DNA from: Paramacrobiotus richtersi
Taxonomy: Eukaryota > Tardigrada > Eutardigrada > Parachela > Macrobiotidae
Assembly (NCBI GenBank): GCA_034698045.1
Contig: JAQGAU010000991.1
Location: 1 to 22,145, forward strand
Length of the DNA: 22,145 bases
Direction: 5' to 3'
The position numbers were made by a program, and so were the translations under genes. This document shows positions 1-10,730 of this stretch, one piece after another. The notes beneath the pieces were generated by a model. The model saw only the letters and a list, made by a program, of their open reading frames with translations. It was not told where the DNA came from and ran no database searches. Numbering within the stretch: position 1 is the stretch's first letter; each line of letters starts with the position of its first letter.

Positions 1-145
1 GCCTTGCCTTCTGCCAGTTTTTGGGCTGCAACGCCATCCTGACCGATTCTGATATTTGCCAGTTACTCAAGCTTACCCAACGCGCGGAGGTTTTTATGAA
101 GACCAGTAAAGGAGCAGCGATCTGTCATACTAGATCCCTCGTATA

Positions 146-361
146 TTACGAGAATGACAAGATTGCACCGCGTGGAGAATGCTTCGAAAACGAATCGGCT
201 GCGGTCTTCCACGGCGCTAACCACCCCGCCTGATTAAAGAGCATCAACACCATCACTACTATTGCGTAGAAGTTTGCAGTTTTCAGTCTTCTTCCTGTTA
301 ATTTTGAAGGTTCTCTGCTGCGGCCATGCAGCTCGCTAATTAGCTGAAAAATGGCGGACAT
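146..361 (-). CDS. Hypothetical 71-aa single-pass membrane protein or first exon
   Basis: A minus-strand ATG at 361 (MSAIFQLISELHGRSREPSK) opens a frame with a basic stretch, one hydrophobic segment (residues 31-47, FYAIVVMVLMLFNQAGW) and a TAA at 148-146. The layout of short basic N-terminus plus one membrane span resembles a type II anchor. A GTAATA near the end of the frame could be a donor if the gene continues off the left edge. No family recognised. A plus-strand frame open from the left edge to 233 overlaps it; at most one is real. Confidence 0.15.
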   Translation of the reverse strand: MSAIFQLISELHGRSREPSKLTGRRLKTANFYAIVVMVLMLFNQAGWLAPWKTAADSFSKHSPRGAILSFS

Positions 362-857
362 TCTTATTTAATTGATATAATTCCAGCTCGCCTAGTAACG
401 AAGTAAACCGTTGTAGTTGTAATTTCTCTAAATTCTTCGACTATGTGCGAGATATATTTTCCCTCATGCTGAGAATCATGAAAGGAATCAAATCGAACAA
501 AACTTTATGTGGTCAAATCAAGCCGGCAGATCTGTATCCTTAAACAAATAGCGGTTCATCAGTTTATATAGCGGATTAAAACTGCCTTCCAGCTGATCGT
601 TTAAGCAACATCAAGCTAATGAAAACAAAAATGTGCTGTTTATAGTGTCTTTGGCGCCCGAACCACAAATTGTTTTCAATCAATTCGTGCATTGTAATCT
701 GCTGGCCAATAATAATAACATAATCAAATTTCGAGTACGTTCCCGTAATTTTATAATACACCCAACTAACTTACTGAACCAACATAAATGGCTGTGCTGA
801 TCAATATATATTGATCTATGTACGAAGGGCGGAATAAAATATTCAGCCGTTTTATCC
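362..857. other. Intergenic DNA downstream of receptor 1, no gene seen
   Basis: AT-rich sequence between the hypothetical frame at the left edge and the end of receptor 1. Short frames here are spurious. No clear minus-strand AATAAA was found directly after the receptor 1 stop. Confidence 0.5.
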
Positions 858-1948
858 TTATCCATTTTGAGTCTCCGTGGTATCCTGCTTGCTGGAGGAT
901 ATGGTACTAGGTCTTGTGTTTTTTCCGGCGGATTCCATTCGCATTGGCTTGACGAAGTAACTTCCAGGTGAAACATACAGCCAAAACGCTGTCCGGTAGT
1001 CTTTGTTCAGCGAACAGTATATTACCTAAAATTCACACTAGACAGTACATCCAGAAGGTTTTTATATTGGTCAGGACAGTTTTTGCGTACCGGTTGTAAG
1101 CCATATCCAAGAACCGTCAAGGTCATGAAGAACAACACCAGTTTCGGTTCGGCTTTAAAAATATCAGGCCAGATACCTAACGCTACGGGCATACACAGAA
1201 AACAGACCGAATTCCAGACAAATGCGGCAAACAGTGCCGGAACTAACTTCAGTTTCCAACTCTGCTGTTTCACATTCCGTCCAGCACTCGCACACTTTCC
1301 AATGAAAATTTGGATGTACAGCAATCCAAAGCAAGCCATCGATATGGCGATAGGGAAATATGATCCGAAAACGTGGTTCAACGTTCCAAGAGTGTCTGGA
1401 CGAACGACAATCGCACAGTTCCCCAGATTTGTCAACACATAGCCTCCACCAACATCAAACCACGGAAAGAGCGCATACAGAGCGGAAACCAGCCAAACAA
1501 CTACAGTCGTGCATGTAGTGAAGCGTTTCCCAGTCAATATGTTGTACTGGTGTGGAAAGTAAATGGCTACAATGCGGTTCATGGCAATGCACACTTCCAT
1601 CCAGTTGACCGCACAGCGAAAGGTCATCTGTAGCCACATGATAATGTTGCAGTGTTTTGAAGGAATTGCGCCGAAACCGGCATTTTTACGGTACACAATT
1701 ATACAGGTGGTCGAGAAACTAATGGCACACAGAAGGAAATTAGCAATTAAGGACTGTACGACCAATGATCCGCAACCTCGTCGTAGCTGGGTCTTCGAGA
1801 GAATTAAGATAATTACCAGAACACTGGCCAACGATCCAATAACACAAAACAACAAGTCGATACCTGCCCACGTAGTCAATGAGGCTCTGGAAAACAAACT
1901 ACTGCTGGAGATGTTCGAAGTGTTGCCGAATACTACACTGTGATTCAT
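858..1948 (-). CDS. Orphan 7TM G-protein-coupled receptor, paralog 1 (two exons)
   Basis: Exon 1 is 1948-1091 (286 aa); intron 1090-1026 (65 nt, GT..AG, phase 0); exon 2 is 1025-858 (55 aa plus TAA). Total about 341 aa, normal for a class A GPCR. The N-terminus has several N-x-S/T glycosylation sequons (NHS, NTS, NIS). Seven hydrophobic segments lie near residues 27-51, 61-86, 101-125, 144-164, 190-214, 235-258 and 269-292. Cys100 at the top of TM3 and Cys178 in loop 2 fit the usual disulfide. TM3 ends in NRIVAIYFPHQY (Asn124-Arg125), where DRY is expected. Exon 1 stops at LQP and exon 2 opens with VIYCSLNKDY, restoring a QPVIY version of NPxxY. The ATG at 1948 matches the paralogs' start. 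Likely a plasma-membrane receptor; ligand unknown. The N-R-I-x-A-I-x-F-P signature recalls nematode Srx-type receptors (inference). Confidence 0.87.
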
Positions 1949-2535
1949 ATTCAGTCAGGTACAGGATTTCCCACCCGGCGAAATTAATTTACATAAGCGA
2001 AACAATTAGATCTGGAATACGCCAAAAGGCTTTTGTGGCGATAGGGGCGGAAAAGCGTTTAAGGAAACACACTCGAGTAAATCGTATCAATTGCACTGAA
2101 TAATCCAGCAAAGCTGTAAAGGTCACACCTTGCCGTGTAGGCAGCATAAGTGTAAATCATCACCCCGTCTGTTTTGCATTTCAGGTTTTATACTCTGAGC
2201 GTATGCTGGCACTTTGTAAACAACAACGTTGTATTGAACTCATTAGCGCTGCCAACAGCAACACATGATCAACCTAACATGATCCTCGCGTGATCAACCT
2301 GAGAACCGTAACCGTCGGTTAACATACGGGAACTGGATGAAACCAGATAGATGAATGGATGACTGGAACTGGATAACTGAAAGGCAATATTAGCGAAGAA
2401 TGACCGCTCCAATGTCTAGTAGAATGACAGCTGATCTTTCTACTTACTTCCGTTAAAGCGGGTAAGTACGTGATAAGGAAAGAGTATTGCAAAAACGAGC
2501 ATTACAGAACAACGTTATGCAATAGGGGCTGTAGC
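1949..2535. other. Intergenic DNA upstream of receptor 1, short direct repeats only
   Basis: No gene recognised. Around 2262-2370 there are short direct repeats: TGATCAACCT twice (about 2266 and 2291) and GGAACTGGAT twice (about 2328 and 2364). They would lie 300-420 bp upstream of the receptor 1 start. No TATA box could be assigned. Confidence 0.4.
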
Positions 2536-2564
2536 CATACACTGCGATAGGGCCAAGTCCGACC
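2536..2564. repeat. Left terminal inverted repeat (29 bp)
   Basis: Matches the reverse complement of 3629-3657 at 28 of 29 positions (C/T mismatch at position 25 of the repeat). Far beyond chance for a 22 kb window. Confidence 0.88.
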
Positions 2565-3628
2565 AGAAGCATTTCGAGATGCGTATCCAATCCGTGCGGG
2601 ACATTCTGACGATTCTATGCGGCGTTACGTGGGTAACTTTTCAAGGCAAATCCAGTGGAAGTCTTACCAATCTTCCTACAATTATCCCATCCTCCAAATT
2701 CCGTTCACAACGGGAAGGGGGTGGACCTTATTTTCATGGTCTTATAAACGGGGCCGTAAAAATAGTTTCAGTGATCGCTTGAAGGCAGCATATGCATTGT
2801 TCGAAAGCACTCAAGCCAGCGTAGCTTCTCGCCTAAACCGATTGGACTCAATCATCAAGGTACCGGTGAACTTTGGTACGGAATTTGTTCTCTCGTAGAC
2901 ATCTATAGTAAAAAGTGAAAAACTGGCCAAGGCCTGGATATCTCAGTTAGTAATGTCTCAGCTTTCCACTGCGGCTACATGGACGCAGGACAAGTCCGCT
3001 AAGTTTGGAGCATAAGCGAACAGGAAGTTAGCTATCTCGATGCGACAGGGCAACAGTTTTCAGTTCATATCAAAAATGACAGCGAGAAGAAAATCCGAAA
3101 ATTCTCCGGGAAGAGTTAAGTCAGTTCTGGCAACGCTGCAGTGTTTATCTTTAGCTTCTTTGTGCGTAGAATGTTGTCGCAGTGCTTAAAAAGTGCTAAT
3201 TTATTCCTATCAATCGAAAAGTAAATCATGTGGCTATGTACGGAAAGGTCAAAGTCTGGTATGGTGTGCCTCTGCAGTACCGTCAGCGCCACCCCCACAA
3301 CCCAGTGCTGAGGATCCTAAAAGTGTTCAGTCTTGTGTTATTCGATACAGGAATGAGTGGCCTGTCGATTGAAAACCCCGATACAAAAATCGAATCAGTC
3401 TCGGAATTTTTAGGAATTTCTGAATTGAAAAATCTGAGGCAAGATTCAAGCCTCGGGTAGCTTTTCAAACCGGGAGGTATTCAGATTAAATTCTGCGTAA
3501 TTTTTGAATAGCGTCTAAAATCCAAAGTTTATACGTTAGACGGCACAGAAAGAAATGGTCTGTCATTTGAGATAGCACAGCATTCTGTTTCTTTACATGG
3601 CGACCCCTAACAGCATTTTAAACATATC

Positions 3629-3657
3629 GGTCGAACTTGGCCCTATCGCAGTGTATG
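3629..3657. repeat. Right terminal inverted repeat (29 bp)
   Basis: Inverted partner of 2536-2564. Sequence outside the two repeats is not shared, which marks these positions as the element boundaries or very near them. Confidence 0.88.
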
Positions 3658-5186
3658 TCCCGTTATTTGTGAGCTATGATTAGCGAAATGCTCTTCCAGG
3701 ATGCAAACAGTTCAGTTCGCTAAATTCTTTTCCTTCTTTACTTGTACCACATGTAAATGTGTTTGTAAGTGATGCATATAGTTATAAATGTCAAAGTATT
3801 CATATGTGTCCGCGTTTTTTATCTTCTCCACATCCAGTTTGAACCAAAGAACTGCAGTTGTTGTTTCCTCCAGTTGGTGTTATTGTTTGTTAAAAATAAC
3901 TAGCAAAAGCTGAATTTCAAAGCGTTGACGTCCTCTTGTGAATGCTAATGGCATTAATGTGCAACGCGCTTATCGATAATTTATAACGGGGCAGAAACGT
4001 CAGCCAGAGCAGTCGGGTAGAAATAATTTGGCCGTAATTAATTTGTCGGACGTAGATATCTGTGACACAAACTGATTTCCCGGACAAAACGGTTCGGGCA
4101 CTGCCAGCGTTACGCGCTAAGACCTTCTTGCTAAATATCAGCGGCACAAAAACGAAAAATTGAACTGCTGTTGACATTTTTTTGCGGCATAAACTGATTT
4201 TCCGGCAGTTCACGGTGAACAGAAGGACGCAGAAAGGTTTTACAGGTTATGCTGCATAGACATAGAGAAACTTTTTTTGGGAAAGTATTTTCATCCGCTG
4301 TCATTTCCGAGCTACCGTGCCAACAACACGAACTACTACAATAACTGAGCAAATGCGACGTTTTTCGTCATCTGGTCGTTCAAACAGCAGAGCAGTGTTT
4401 TCTGCTGGTGATGAAGATTAAAGTTCGTTCCGGTCAGTTTGACAAAATACGCTCAACCATTATAAGGGCCAGAAATGTGGACTTCTATTGAAAGATTGTA
4501 AAAAAATGTATTTGCTCATAGAACAGACAAGCGCACACGCCGCACATCACTTCAACTTATTTCTCAGCTCCATAGAAGCAGCAGACGACACCAGAAAATG
4601 GCCATTTGGCTCGACTTTACAAATATATCAGCAAAGTGAGCATGAAAGCATCCAAGTCAGGGGCGAGTTTAAGGGGGAAATTAAAGACTCCCCTGGCCGT
4701 CAATAATAAAAAAGGGGATGTGTTGCGAAAAATTTAGGGCCGAAAAACGAGGAAATCTAAGTAGAAGTAGGGAAAGAATTTGTTCGAATTGTTTCGGTTT
4801 ACTTTCCGGTCCTGATCCGTCTAGATGATCGCCAATGACCTGAGACCAGCTCCGTATCGTTCCAAATATGTTTCCATAGTTATTAGCTAGCCGAAAGTCG
4901 GTATTTGCCTATTTGGTGTTTCCGAAGAGCAAGTCGAATCCGTGTTAGCCAGCGTGTCGTGGAAACGCAAACGGCAGTGCGCTGGTCGTAATGAGTTCGA
5001 TCAGTGCGTGTGCTGACCCACGGACACACGTGCAGCTCGCACTCGAAACTGTCACCCATCACGAACCCAACTGTGCTCGATGTGGCCTGACTTTCGATCT
5101 CGAAGCATCTACACGTCCATCTGGCCCATGCACATCCATCTCTGCACGACAGTGTGCCATGAATTATTGATCCAGACGTTTAATCG
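3658..5186. other. Intergenic DNA between the terminal-repeat element and receptor 2
   Basis: About 1.5 kb without a supportable gene. Frames of up to 98 aa on the minus strand (3917-4213) lack domain features. The 4840-5160 stretch is richer in GC than its surroundings but has no recognisable product. Confidence 0.45.
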
Positions 5187-6275
5187 TTATCCATTTTGAG
5201 TCTCCGATACTTCCTTGTTGCCAGCGGACGCACCAGGTCTCGAGTTACTTACAAGGGATAGCGTGCCCATTGGCTTGACTGAATGGTTTGCACGTGCAAC
5301 GCACACCCAAAATGCTGTTCGGTAATCTTTGTTCATCGCACAATATATCACCTACAATCCACACCAGATATCAAATATCTGACAAATCATTTTACGACTG
5401 GGGTTATTTACCGGCTGCAGGCCATATCCAGCAACAGTAAGGCTCATGAAGAATAGAACGAGTTTTGGTTCGCTGTTAAAGATGTCTGGTGAGATGCCTA
5501 ACGCAACGGGCATGAGTAGGAAACAGAAGGCATTCCAGACAAAGGCGGCAAACAGCACTGGCACGAGTTTCATTTTTCTGCTCATAGTTGAGTGCTTCTC
5601 CTTCTGTCCAGCACCCAGACACTTCTTGACAAAAAGTTTGATATACAGCATTCCAAAGCAACCAAACGATAAAACAATAGGCAGATACGATCCAAAAATG
5701 TTATTCAGCGCTCCAAGAGCGTCCGGACGCACGGCAATTGCGCAATGTCCCAGACTGCTCAGCACATATCCTCCACCAACACCAAACCACGGAAAGAGAC
5801 CATACAGAGTGGACACCAGCCACACCACTACAGTCGTACATGTGGTGAAACGTTTCCCGGTGAATATCCGGTACTGATGTGGAAAGTAAATAGCCACAAT
5901 GCGGTTCATGGCAATGCACACTTCCATCCAGTTGACAGCACACCGAAAGGTCATCTGTAGCCACATGATAATGTTGCAGTGCTGTGGAGGAATGGAGCCG
6001 AGACCGGCATTTTTGCGGTACAGAAGTATACATGATATCGAGAAACTAATGGCACAGAGAAGGAAATTGGCAATTAAGGATTGCACGATTAGTGACCCAC
6101 ATCCTCGTCGTAACTGAGGTTTGGAAAGGATCAAAAAAATCACAAGTACACTGGCTAATGATCCAATAATACACAATAACAGGTCGATGCCTGCCCAGGC
6201 AGTCAAAGAGGCTCTTGAAAATAAAGTATTCCTGGAGATGTTTGAGATGTTGTTAAAAGTTATACTTTGATTCAT
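5187..6275 (-). CDS. Orphan 7TM G-protein-coupled receptor, paralog 2 (two exons)
   Basis: Exon 1 is 6275-5412 (288 aa); intron 5411-5352 (60 nt, donor GTAAAT, acceptor TAG); exon 2 is 5351-5187 (54 aa plus TAA). Total about 342 aa. An in-frame ATG exists 25 codons upstream at 6350, but the start at 6275 (MNQSITFNN) aligns with paralog 1 and puts glycosylation sequons at the extreme N-terminus. Cys100 and Cys178, Asn124-Arg125 (NRIVAIYFPHQY) and the QPVIY motif rebuilt across the splice junction are all conserved. The tail of exon 2 ends ETQNG exactly as in paralog 1, so 1 and 2 are each other's closest relatives here. The intron is open in frame, which is why an ORF-only reading would append about 20 spurious residues after LQP. 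Role: membrane receptor of unknown ligand. Confidence 0.87.
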
Positions 6276-6988
6276 AATGAAAAGCTGCAATCTTCTGTTC
6301 CCCGAGAAATCAACGTTGCCGAAAAGGACAACATCAAGAATACACTGCAAGACATTTCATGGCAACAAGAGTTGAATAGCCGTATAAAGAAGCATCTTGC
6401 ACGAACTAAGGATAAATCGCTGTTTACCCAAAGATTATCCAGCAAGCTTTTAATGGTAACGTCACAACTCTGCGTGCAGTAAGCGGAGGTGTAGATCATA
6501 ATAGGCGCAATCTCATATGTCACGCTAATTACCTTTGCCTGTCAGAGCGTGAGCGGATGTCTAGTCAGCCAGAACACAAAAGTGTGGCTGTGTAAAGGTT
6601 TTTCACCATGCAATAAAGCCTTATCAACTTGGCCCATCCCAACGTTTGTTACGGTTGCTCCGAGGCATCATGCTGACTTCCACGCACTACTTGTTTGTTG
6701 CAGCTTCTTTGGATCACAGCGGAAGCGGAAGGTATGTGCTTGATCGATGAGGGAGTGATTGGGGATACCCGGCATACTTCAAGCAAACAACTACCTTTCA
6801 ATCATAAAAAGTTGTCACATAGGACCCTGAGTCCCTGATCCAAGAGTGATAATAACCATAAATAATCAAATGGACAGTGACATGTTTTATGGTGAGCGCC
6901 CGCTGTCGTGCCTTAACTGGGTTGAGTGAACTAAAAAGTGCCTGCGGATGCTGGAGCAGCGATCAACCGTGTCACCATTAACGGGCGG

Positions 6989-7219
6989 ATGTGTTTAGTT
7001 TTTTCATATACCTTTTTCATCGTTCTGCAAGCATCTGCTAGTCATTACTGCTACAGGAACGCAAGCTGCACGAAGCGATTCTCCGATCCGGTGTTTTTTC
7101 GCAGACTGTTAGGCTCAATGAATAATCCAAATGAAGTTAAAAGTAGACTGCTAGACCTGAGCTGGAGCTGCACTGAGACGGTTAAAACAGATACTAGTGC
7201 TTTGTACAGTTACTCATAA
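6989..7219 (+). CDS. Possible small secreted peptide (76 aa), unrecognised
   Basis: From the ATG at 6989 the frame reads MCLVFSYTFFIVLQASASHY, a plausible signal peptide with cleavage near ASA-SH, then a short chain with cysteines and basic pairs (TKRF, FFRR) before a TAA at 7217-7219. It lies in the 2.1 kb gap between receptors 2 and 3, on the opposite strand to the receptors. No known family was recognised, no splice sites were chosen, and no paralogous copy was seen beside the other receptors. A frame of this length can occur by chance, so this is a weak candidate only. Confidence 0.2.
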   Translation: MCLVFSYTFFIVLQASASHYCYRNASCTKRFSDPVFFRRLLGSMNNPNEVKSRLLDLSWSCTETVKTDTSALYSYS

Positions 7220-8373
7220 TATTATTTAATTGATGGGACTTCGACAAGTGTTTTTTATGCCGTACTAGCACTGGGTTGTATTTCTGTTCATGCTGGAGTC
7301 ATACGTGTATCTACCCGACATACGGTATGTGCAGCTGAAATGTCGCGCTGACAGTACACAGTATGTAAATCGATCCCGTAATCATGCAATGAATCACCTG
7401 TCAGGCGGGTGACCTTGTTCTGGAGCGATCTTACTCTGCCATAAAAATGCCACAGATCGTTGCATTATTAACTTGCAGGAGACGGCCTCGTAACCCTTAA
7501 GTACATTGCTGCTGAATTATCTAATCGCGTGATTGGTGGGACCTCGTGGCATATTTCTCATCGTCTCGCACAGATGCACTCTGCTCTGCTATCCTTTGTT
7601 TTGCTCTGTTCGTTACAACAAGTACATTATTAACCTCGAGTTGGTGTCACCAAATTTTGGAAAGTTGAAAGCACAAAAAAGAGATTTGTGCTGCTGTAGC
7701 ATATTAGGTTTCTTTGCATACAGACGAAATACTATTTTCGACTGTACCGTTACATTAGAGGCAGGACTGTATTGTACAGCAGAGACCTTTTGGATTGTGA
7801 ATTAATGATGTTGTACTTGCTCAGTTACTTATCTTGGAAACTCTCCCCTAGCTAATGTAGGCGTTGTTTATTGTGTTACCCGGCATTAAAAACAGCAAAG
7901 GGAAAGTAAACGGCAAATGCAAATTTAGCAGGCCAAGAAAGTACACAACGCTATCATAAAAATATGGCTCTAGCAATCGAGACACGCGTTAGCCGTGTCA
8001 GGCCGTGTGTCATATTATCAGGCGAAACCGCCAACCCTTAGGCGTGAGTAAAATCCAATAACAAGCAAATTTAATACGGTTAACTGCGGCTGCAGAAAGT
8101 AAAATCACTACGACAGTTTTTGTGTTCCACTTTGTCGCTCATCTGCTCATTAGGAGTCCTAGGGGGTGTTTCGAGAAACTCGATTTTCGACTCCTTACGG
8201 AAACAACGCAATGCGATTAAATATTGATGTACCATGAGATAATATGTACGCCGTACACAGACGTTGCGTTAGAAAACAAAATTGAATCAGAACATGAAGA
8301 TCTTATCTAGAGTTCTAGACCTACGGAATCGGGTGCCGTACCCATAAAACAAAAGACATCTCCCTTTTTACAT
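7220..8373. other. Intergenic DNA, no gene seen
   Basis: AT-rich spacer between the weak peptide candidate and the retroelement fragment. A 7-bp inverted repeat (AGGAGTC at 8152, GACTCCT at 8189) is the only structure noted and is not significant. Confidence 0.45.
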
Positions 8374-8620
8374 TCAGATGGACAATTTCTGTCGTAAATA
8401 TTCTTTGAAACGCGGTTCACCTGTTATGGCTCTTCCGATTTTGTCGACTATCCTTTTCGTTCCTTGTCCCCAAATACTGTAAATTTCGAAAACTGCTGGC
8501 ATGAAGACATAGCGATTTTCCAAGAAAGCGTATTTCACGTATTTCCGTTCTTCTGCCAGTTTTGCAGCTGCGCCGGCTTCACATTTCATTATCCGTGCTA
8601 TTAAGCTTTTTCCAGTGAAG
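8374..8620 (-). pseudogene. Non-LTR-type retroelement fragment (C-terminal region of a polyprotein)
   Basis: A minus-strand frame, open from about 8661 to the stop at 8374, contains ARIMKCEAGAAAKLAEERKY, then YAFLENRYVFMPAVFEIYSIWG, then TGEPRFKEYLRQKLSI. The pattern (AELAE-x-RK, KY, Y-x-F-x-P-x-A-x-E, TGEPR-x-x-x-x-LRQ-x-LSI) resembles the conserved C-terminal tail seen after the reverse transcriptase in many invertebrate non-LTR elements, where LSIAIQRGNA normally follows. Here a stop follows LSI, so the copy is truncated at both ends. Homology with duplication unit B resumes near 8624, so the fragment was gained by unit A after the duplication or lost from B. Family recognised from pattern memory only. 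Confidence 0.5.
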
Positions 8621-8673
8621 GTACCATTAACGTCATTCCTTCTCAGTATTGCATCAAAAGGTCACCGACTGCC

Positions 8674-9769
8674 TTAAACCCGGTGAGTAGACATTTCTAT
8701 TTCCATTCTTGCAGAAACTGTGCCTGGCCGTGTCGGATTTCCTGTGGAACCCATTTGCAATGGTCCTACCGCAACGCCTCTTCCTTGAACAACCGCGATA
8801 AGCATTGACCGATAGTCCTTATTCAACGCACAACAAATCACCTGTAACAAGCGACCGATCTTTATCTGTCGAAACTTAACAGTGGTAAACCGAGATATTT
8901 TATTACGTGTATCGTCTTACCGGCTGCAAACTGTACCCGGCAACGGACAGCAACATAAACCACAACGCAGCTACAGGATCAGTAGCAAAGATATTAGGCA
9001 TAATACCCAATATTACCGGCATTATCAGAAAACATGACGCATTCCAAACAAATGCCGCAAACAACATTGGAACAATTCTTAACCTTTTACTCACACCGTT
9101 CTGTTTCTCGTCGCGCTTTTGAGGTAAGAGATTTTTCCTCAAAAGAACTTTTACGTAGATCGTTGCGAAACTGGTAAAAGAAAGGCTGATGGGCAGATAT
9201 GCTCCGAAAACATTGTTCAATGTTCCAAGTAGCCCGGGACTGACCGCAATGGTACAATGTCCCAGTGGTGTTAAAGGGTATCTCGCACCGATTGCAAACC
9301 AAGGGCATAAGCCGTATATCGCGGAAATCACCCAAACACCTGATATGACCAACTGGGTGGTACGTTTCCCGGCAAAAACCCGATATTGGTGTGGGAAATA
9401 GATGGCTACTATTCGATTCAAGGCAATGCAAACTTCTAGCCAGTTAACCGCGCAACGAAAGGTCATCTGCAGCCCCATTATCCCATTGCAGTACTTCGGT
9501 TCTATAGTGCCCCGGCCAGAATGTTTTCGAAAGAGCAGTGTACCGGTTAGGACGAAACTGACCGAACACAGTACTGTATTGGCTGTTAAGGACTGGGAGA
9601 TGAGTAAACCGCATCCCTGCCGAAGTTGCCTCTGGGACAAAATCACAATGATTAGTAACAGACTTAACCCGGCCCCAACGGCGCAGAATGACAGCTCCGC
9701 GCAAATCCACACCGTTAAGATAGTTCTTGGGAATGGTACGAAGATCGAAGCGTTCGATGTGCTATTCAT
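8674..9769 (-). CDS. Orphan 7TM G-protein-coupled receptor, paralog 3 (two exons)
   Basis: Exon 1 is 9769-8921 (283 aa); intron 8920-8842 (79 nt, donor GTAAGA, acceptor CAG); exon 2 is 8841-8674 (55 aa plus TAA). Total 338 aa. The N-terminus MNSTSNAS carries overlapping glycosylation sequons. Cys94 (TM3) and Cys172 (loop 2) are the presumed disulfide pair; TM3 ends with Asn118-Arg119 in NRIVAIYFPHQY. Exon 2 begins VICCALNKDYRS, so the TM7 motif is QPVIC: the tyrosine of the P-x-x-Y motif, kept in the other three copies, is cysteine here. The tail contains AVGPLQMGST shared with paralog 4. The gene sits in duplication unit A. A non-LTR retrotransposon fragment starts within about 60 bp of its stop codon and may fall in its 3' UTR. 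Confidence 0.86.
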
Positions 9770-9959
9770 AGTTGGAAAATTTCTGCACTAAAATTACCAG
9801 TAACTGTACATTCTTAATTTGCACTCAAAATGGAACAAATCGGAAGTTTATTCCCGACTGTCTGTCGCGAAATATGAGCGGAGTCTCGTTAGTGTAACGA
9901 TCTGCTCCAGGATTTATTATATCACTGGTTTTAGAGTCGATGTCGTGGTGTTGTTGTTA

Positions 9960-10730
9960 TGGTCTGACATTAAAATTGCCGAGATGTTCGCCCACCGCCG
10001 TAGGTAGTATGAAAAGCCTTTAATTATAATAGTCCATCTAGCCTCACAGGATCTTCCTTGCGTCAGCAGTGCCTTTGTGCTGTGCAGCAAATTATGACGG
10101 CCGAGCTATTCCATAGTTAAATAATTGTCGTGTAGTTCTCGTTTTTCCCCAAGGTCCTTTGTGGCTTTGCTTCGCTGCGCAGCGGACGCCGGAAAACTGT
10201 TCGTCCCTTTCATGGTTACGAGAAAAACGGGACATGATGGAATTCAATATAATTATGCAAAGACTTATTGCGAAGCGTCTCCCACACGATCAAGATGCAC
10301 ATGTACTTATGACCGGTTCTGCGTCTTCACTGGTTTAATCACAGATATTGTTTATCTCCAGGTATTGTTAACATATGATCGCCGAGCATACAGTTGCGTG
10401 CTAAATCCCATAAGATTCGTTTAATAACAAGCTCTTTACATAGGCATTGTCAAATTTAACACATTGTGTTTCTGAGGGGTCCGTCTCGATCAGTGATGAC
10501 GATTATTTCATGATATTCATTGATTTTTTGATGATCAAAAGATCCTCTCATGAAAAGCTCCCGAATGAATCGGTAATCCCAAATAGGCCGGCATTTGTGA
10601 ATCGCAGAATAATTTATCTGTGAATATCGTGGTAGTTGACTCCCGGCTGCCGTGTAACACTGCAGGAGGGCTGCACATAAATCACTAACAAAGACGCTGC
10701 GCGCAAGTTATGCACAGTATTATCACTTGA
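9960..10730. other. Conserved non-coding block upstream of receptor 3
   Basis: This block begins roughly 190 bp upstream of the receptor 3 start and is recognisable upstream of receptor 4 at 13391-14335. Best conserved parts are about 9965-10005, 10060-10260 and 10575-10730. Frames in it are not conserved between copies, so it is not evidently coding; it could hold promoter or enhancer sequence, or be passive residue of the duplication. Equivalent blocks were not found upstream of receptors 1 and 2. Confidence 0.5.

Larger units (their letters stand above)
2536..3657. mobile_element. 1.1 kb non-autonomous DNA transposon with 29-bp terminal inverted repeats
   Basis: The left end 2536-2564 begins CATACACTGCGATAGGGCCA; the right end 3629-3657 is its reverse complement with a single mismatch in 29 positions. 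The repeats are 1122 bp apart end to end. No convincing transposase was recognised inside: the open frames at 2617-2898 and 3230-3460 match no family I know. This suggests an internally deleted, non-autonomous copy. Target duplication is unclear. A TA lies at the symmetric positions 2538-2539 and 3654-3655, which would suit a Tc1/mariner-type insertion with shorter repeats; 8-bp flanks do not match each other. Confidence 0.75.

Noticed and set aside
3230-3460. 76-aa frame inside the terminal-repeat element, considered as a transposase remnant
   Set aside because: No DDE/D, helix-turn-helix or zinc pattern could be found.
5446-5877. 143-aa plus-strand open frame and similar ones at 1083-1442, 1563-1943, 9402-9791
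   Set aside because: They are antisense to receptor exons, recur at matching places in the paralogs because the receptor codons are conserved, and show no domain.
8152-8195. 7-bp inverted repeat AGGAGTC/GACTCCT
   Set aside because: Expected many times by chance in a window of this length.
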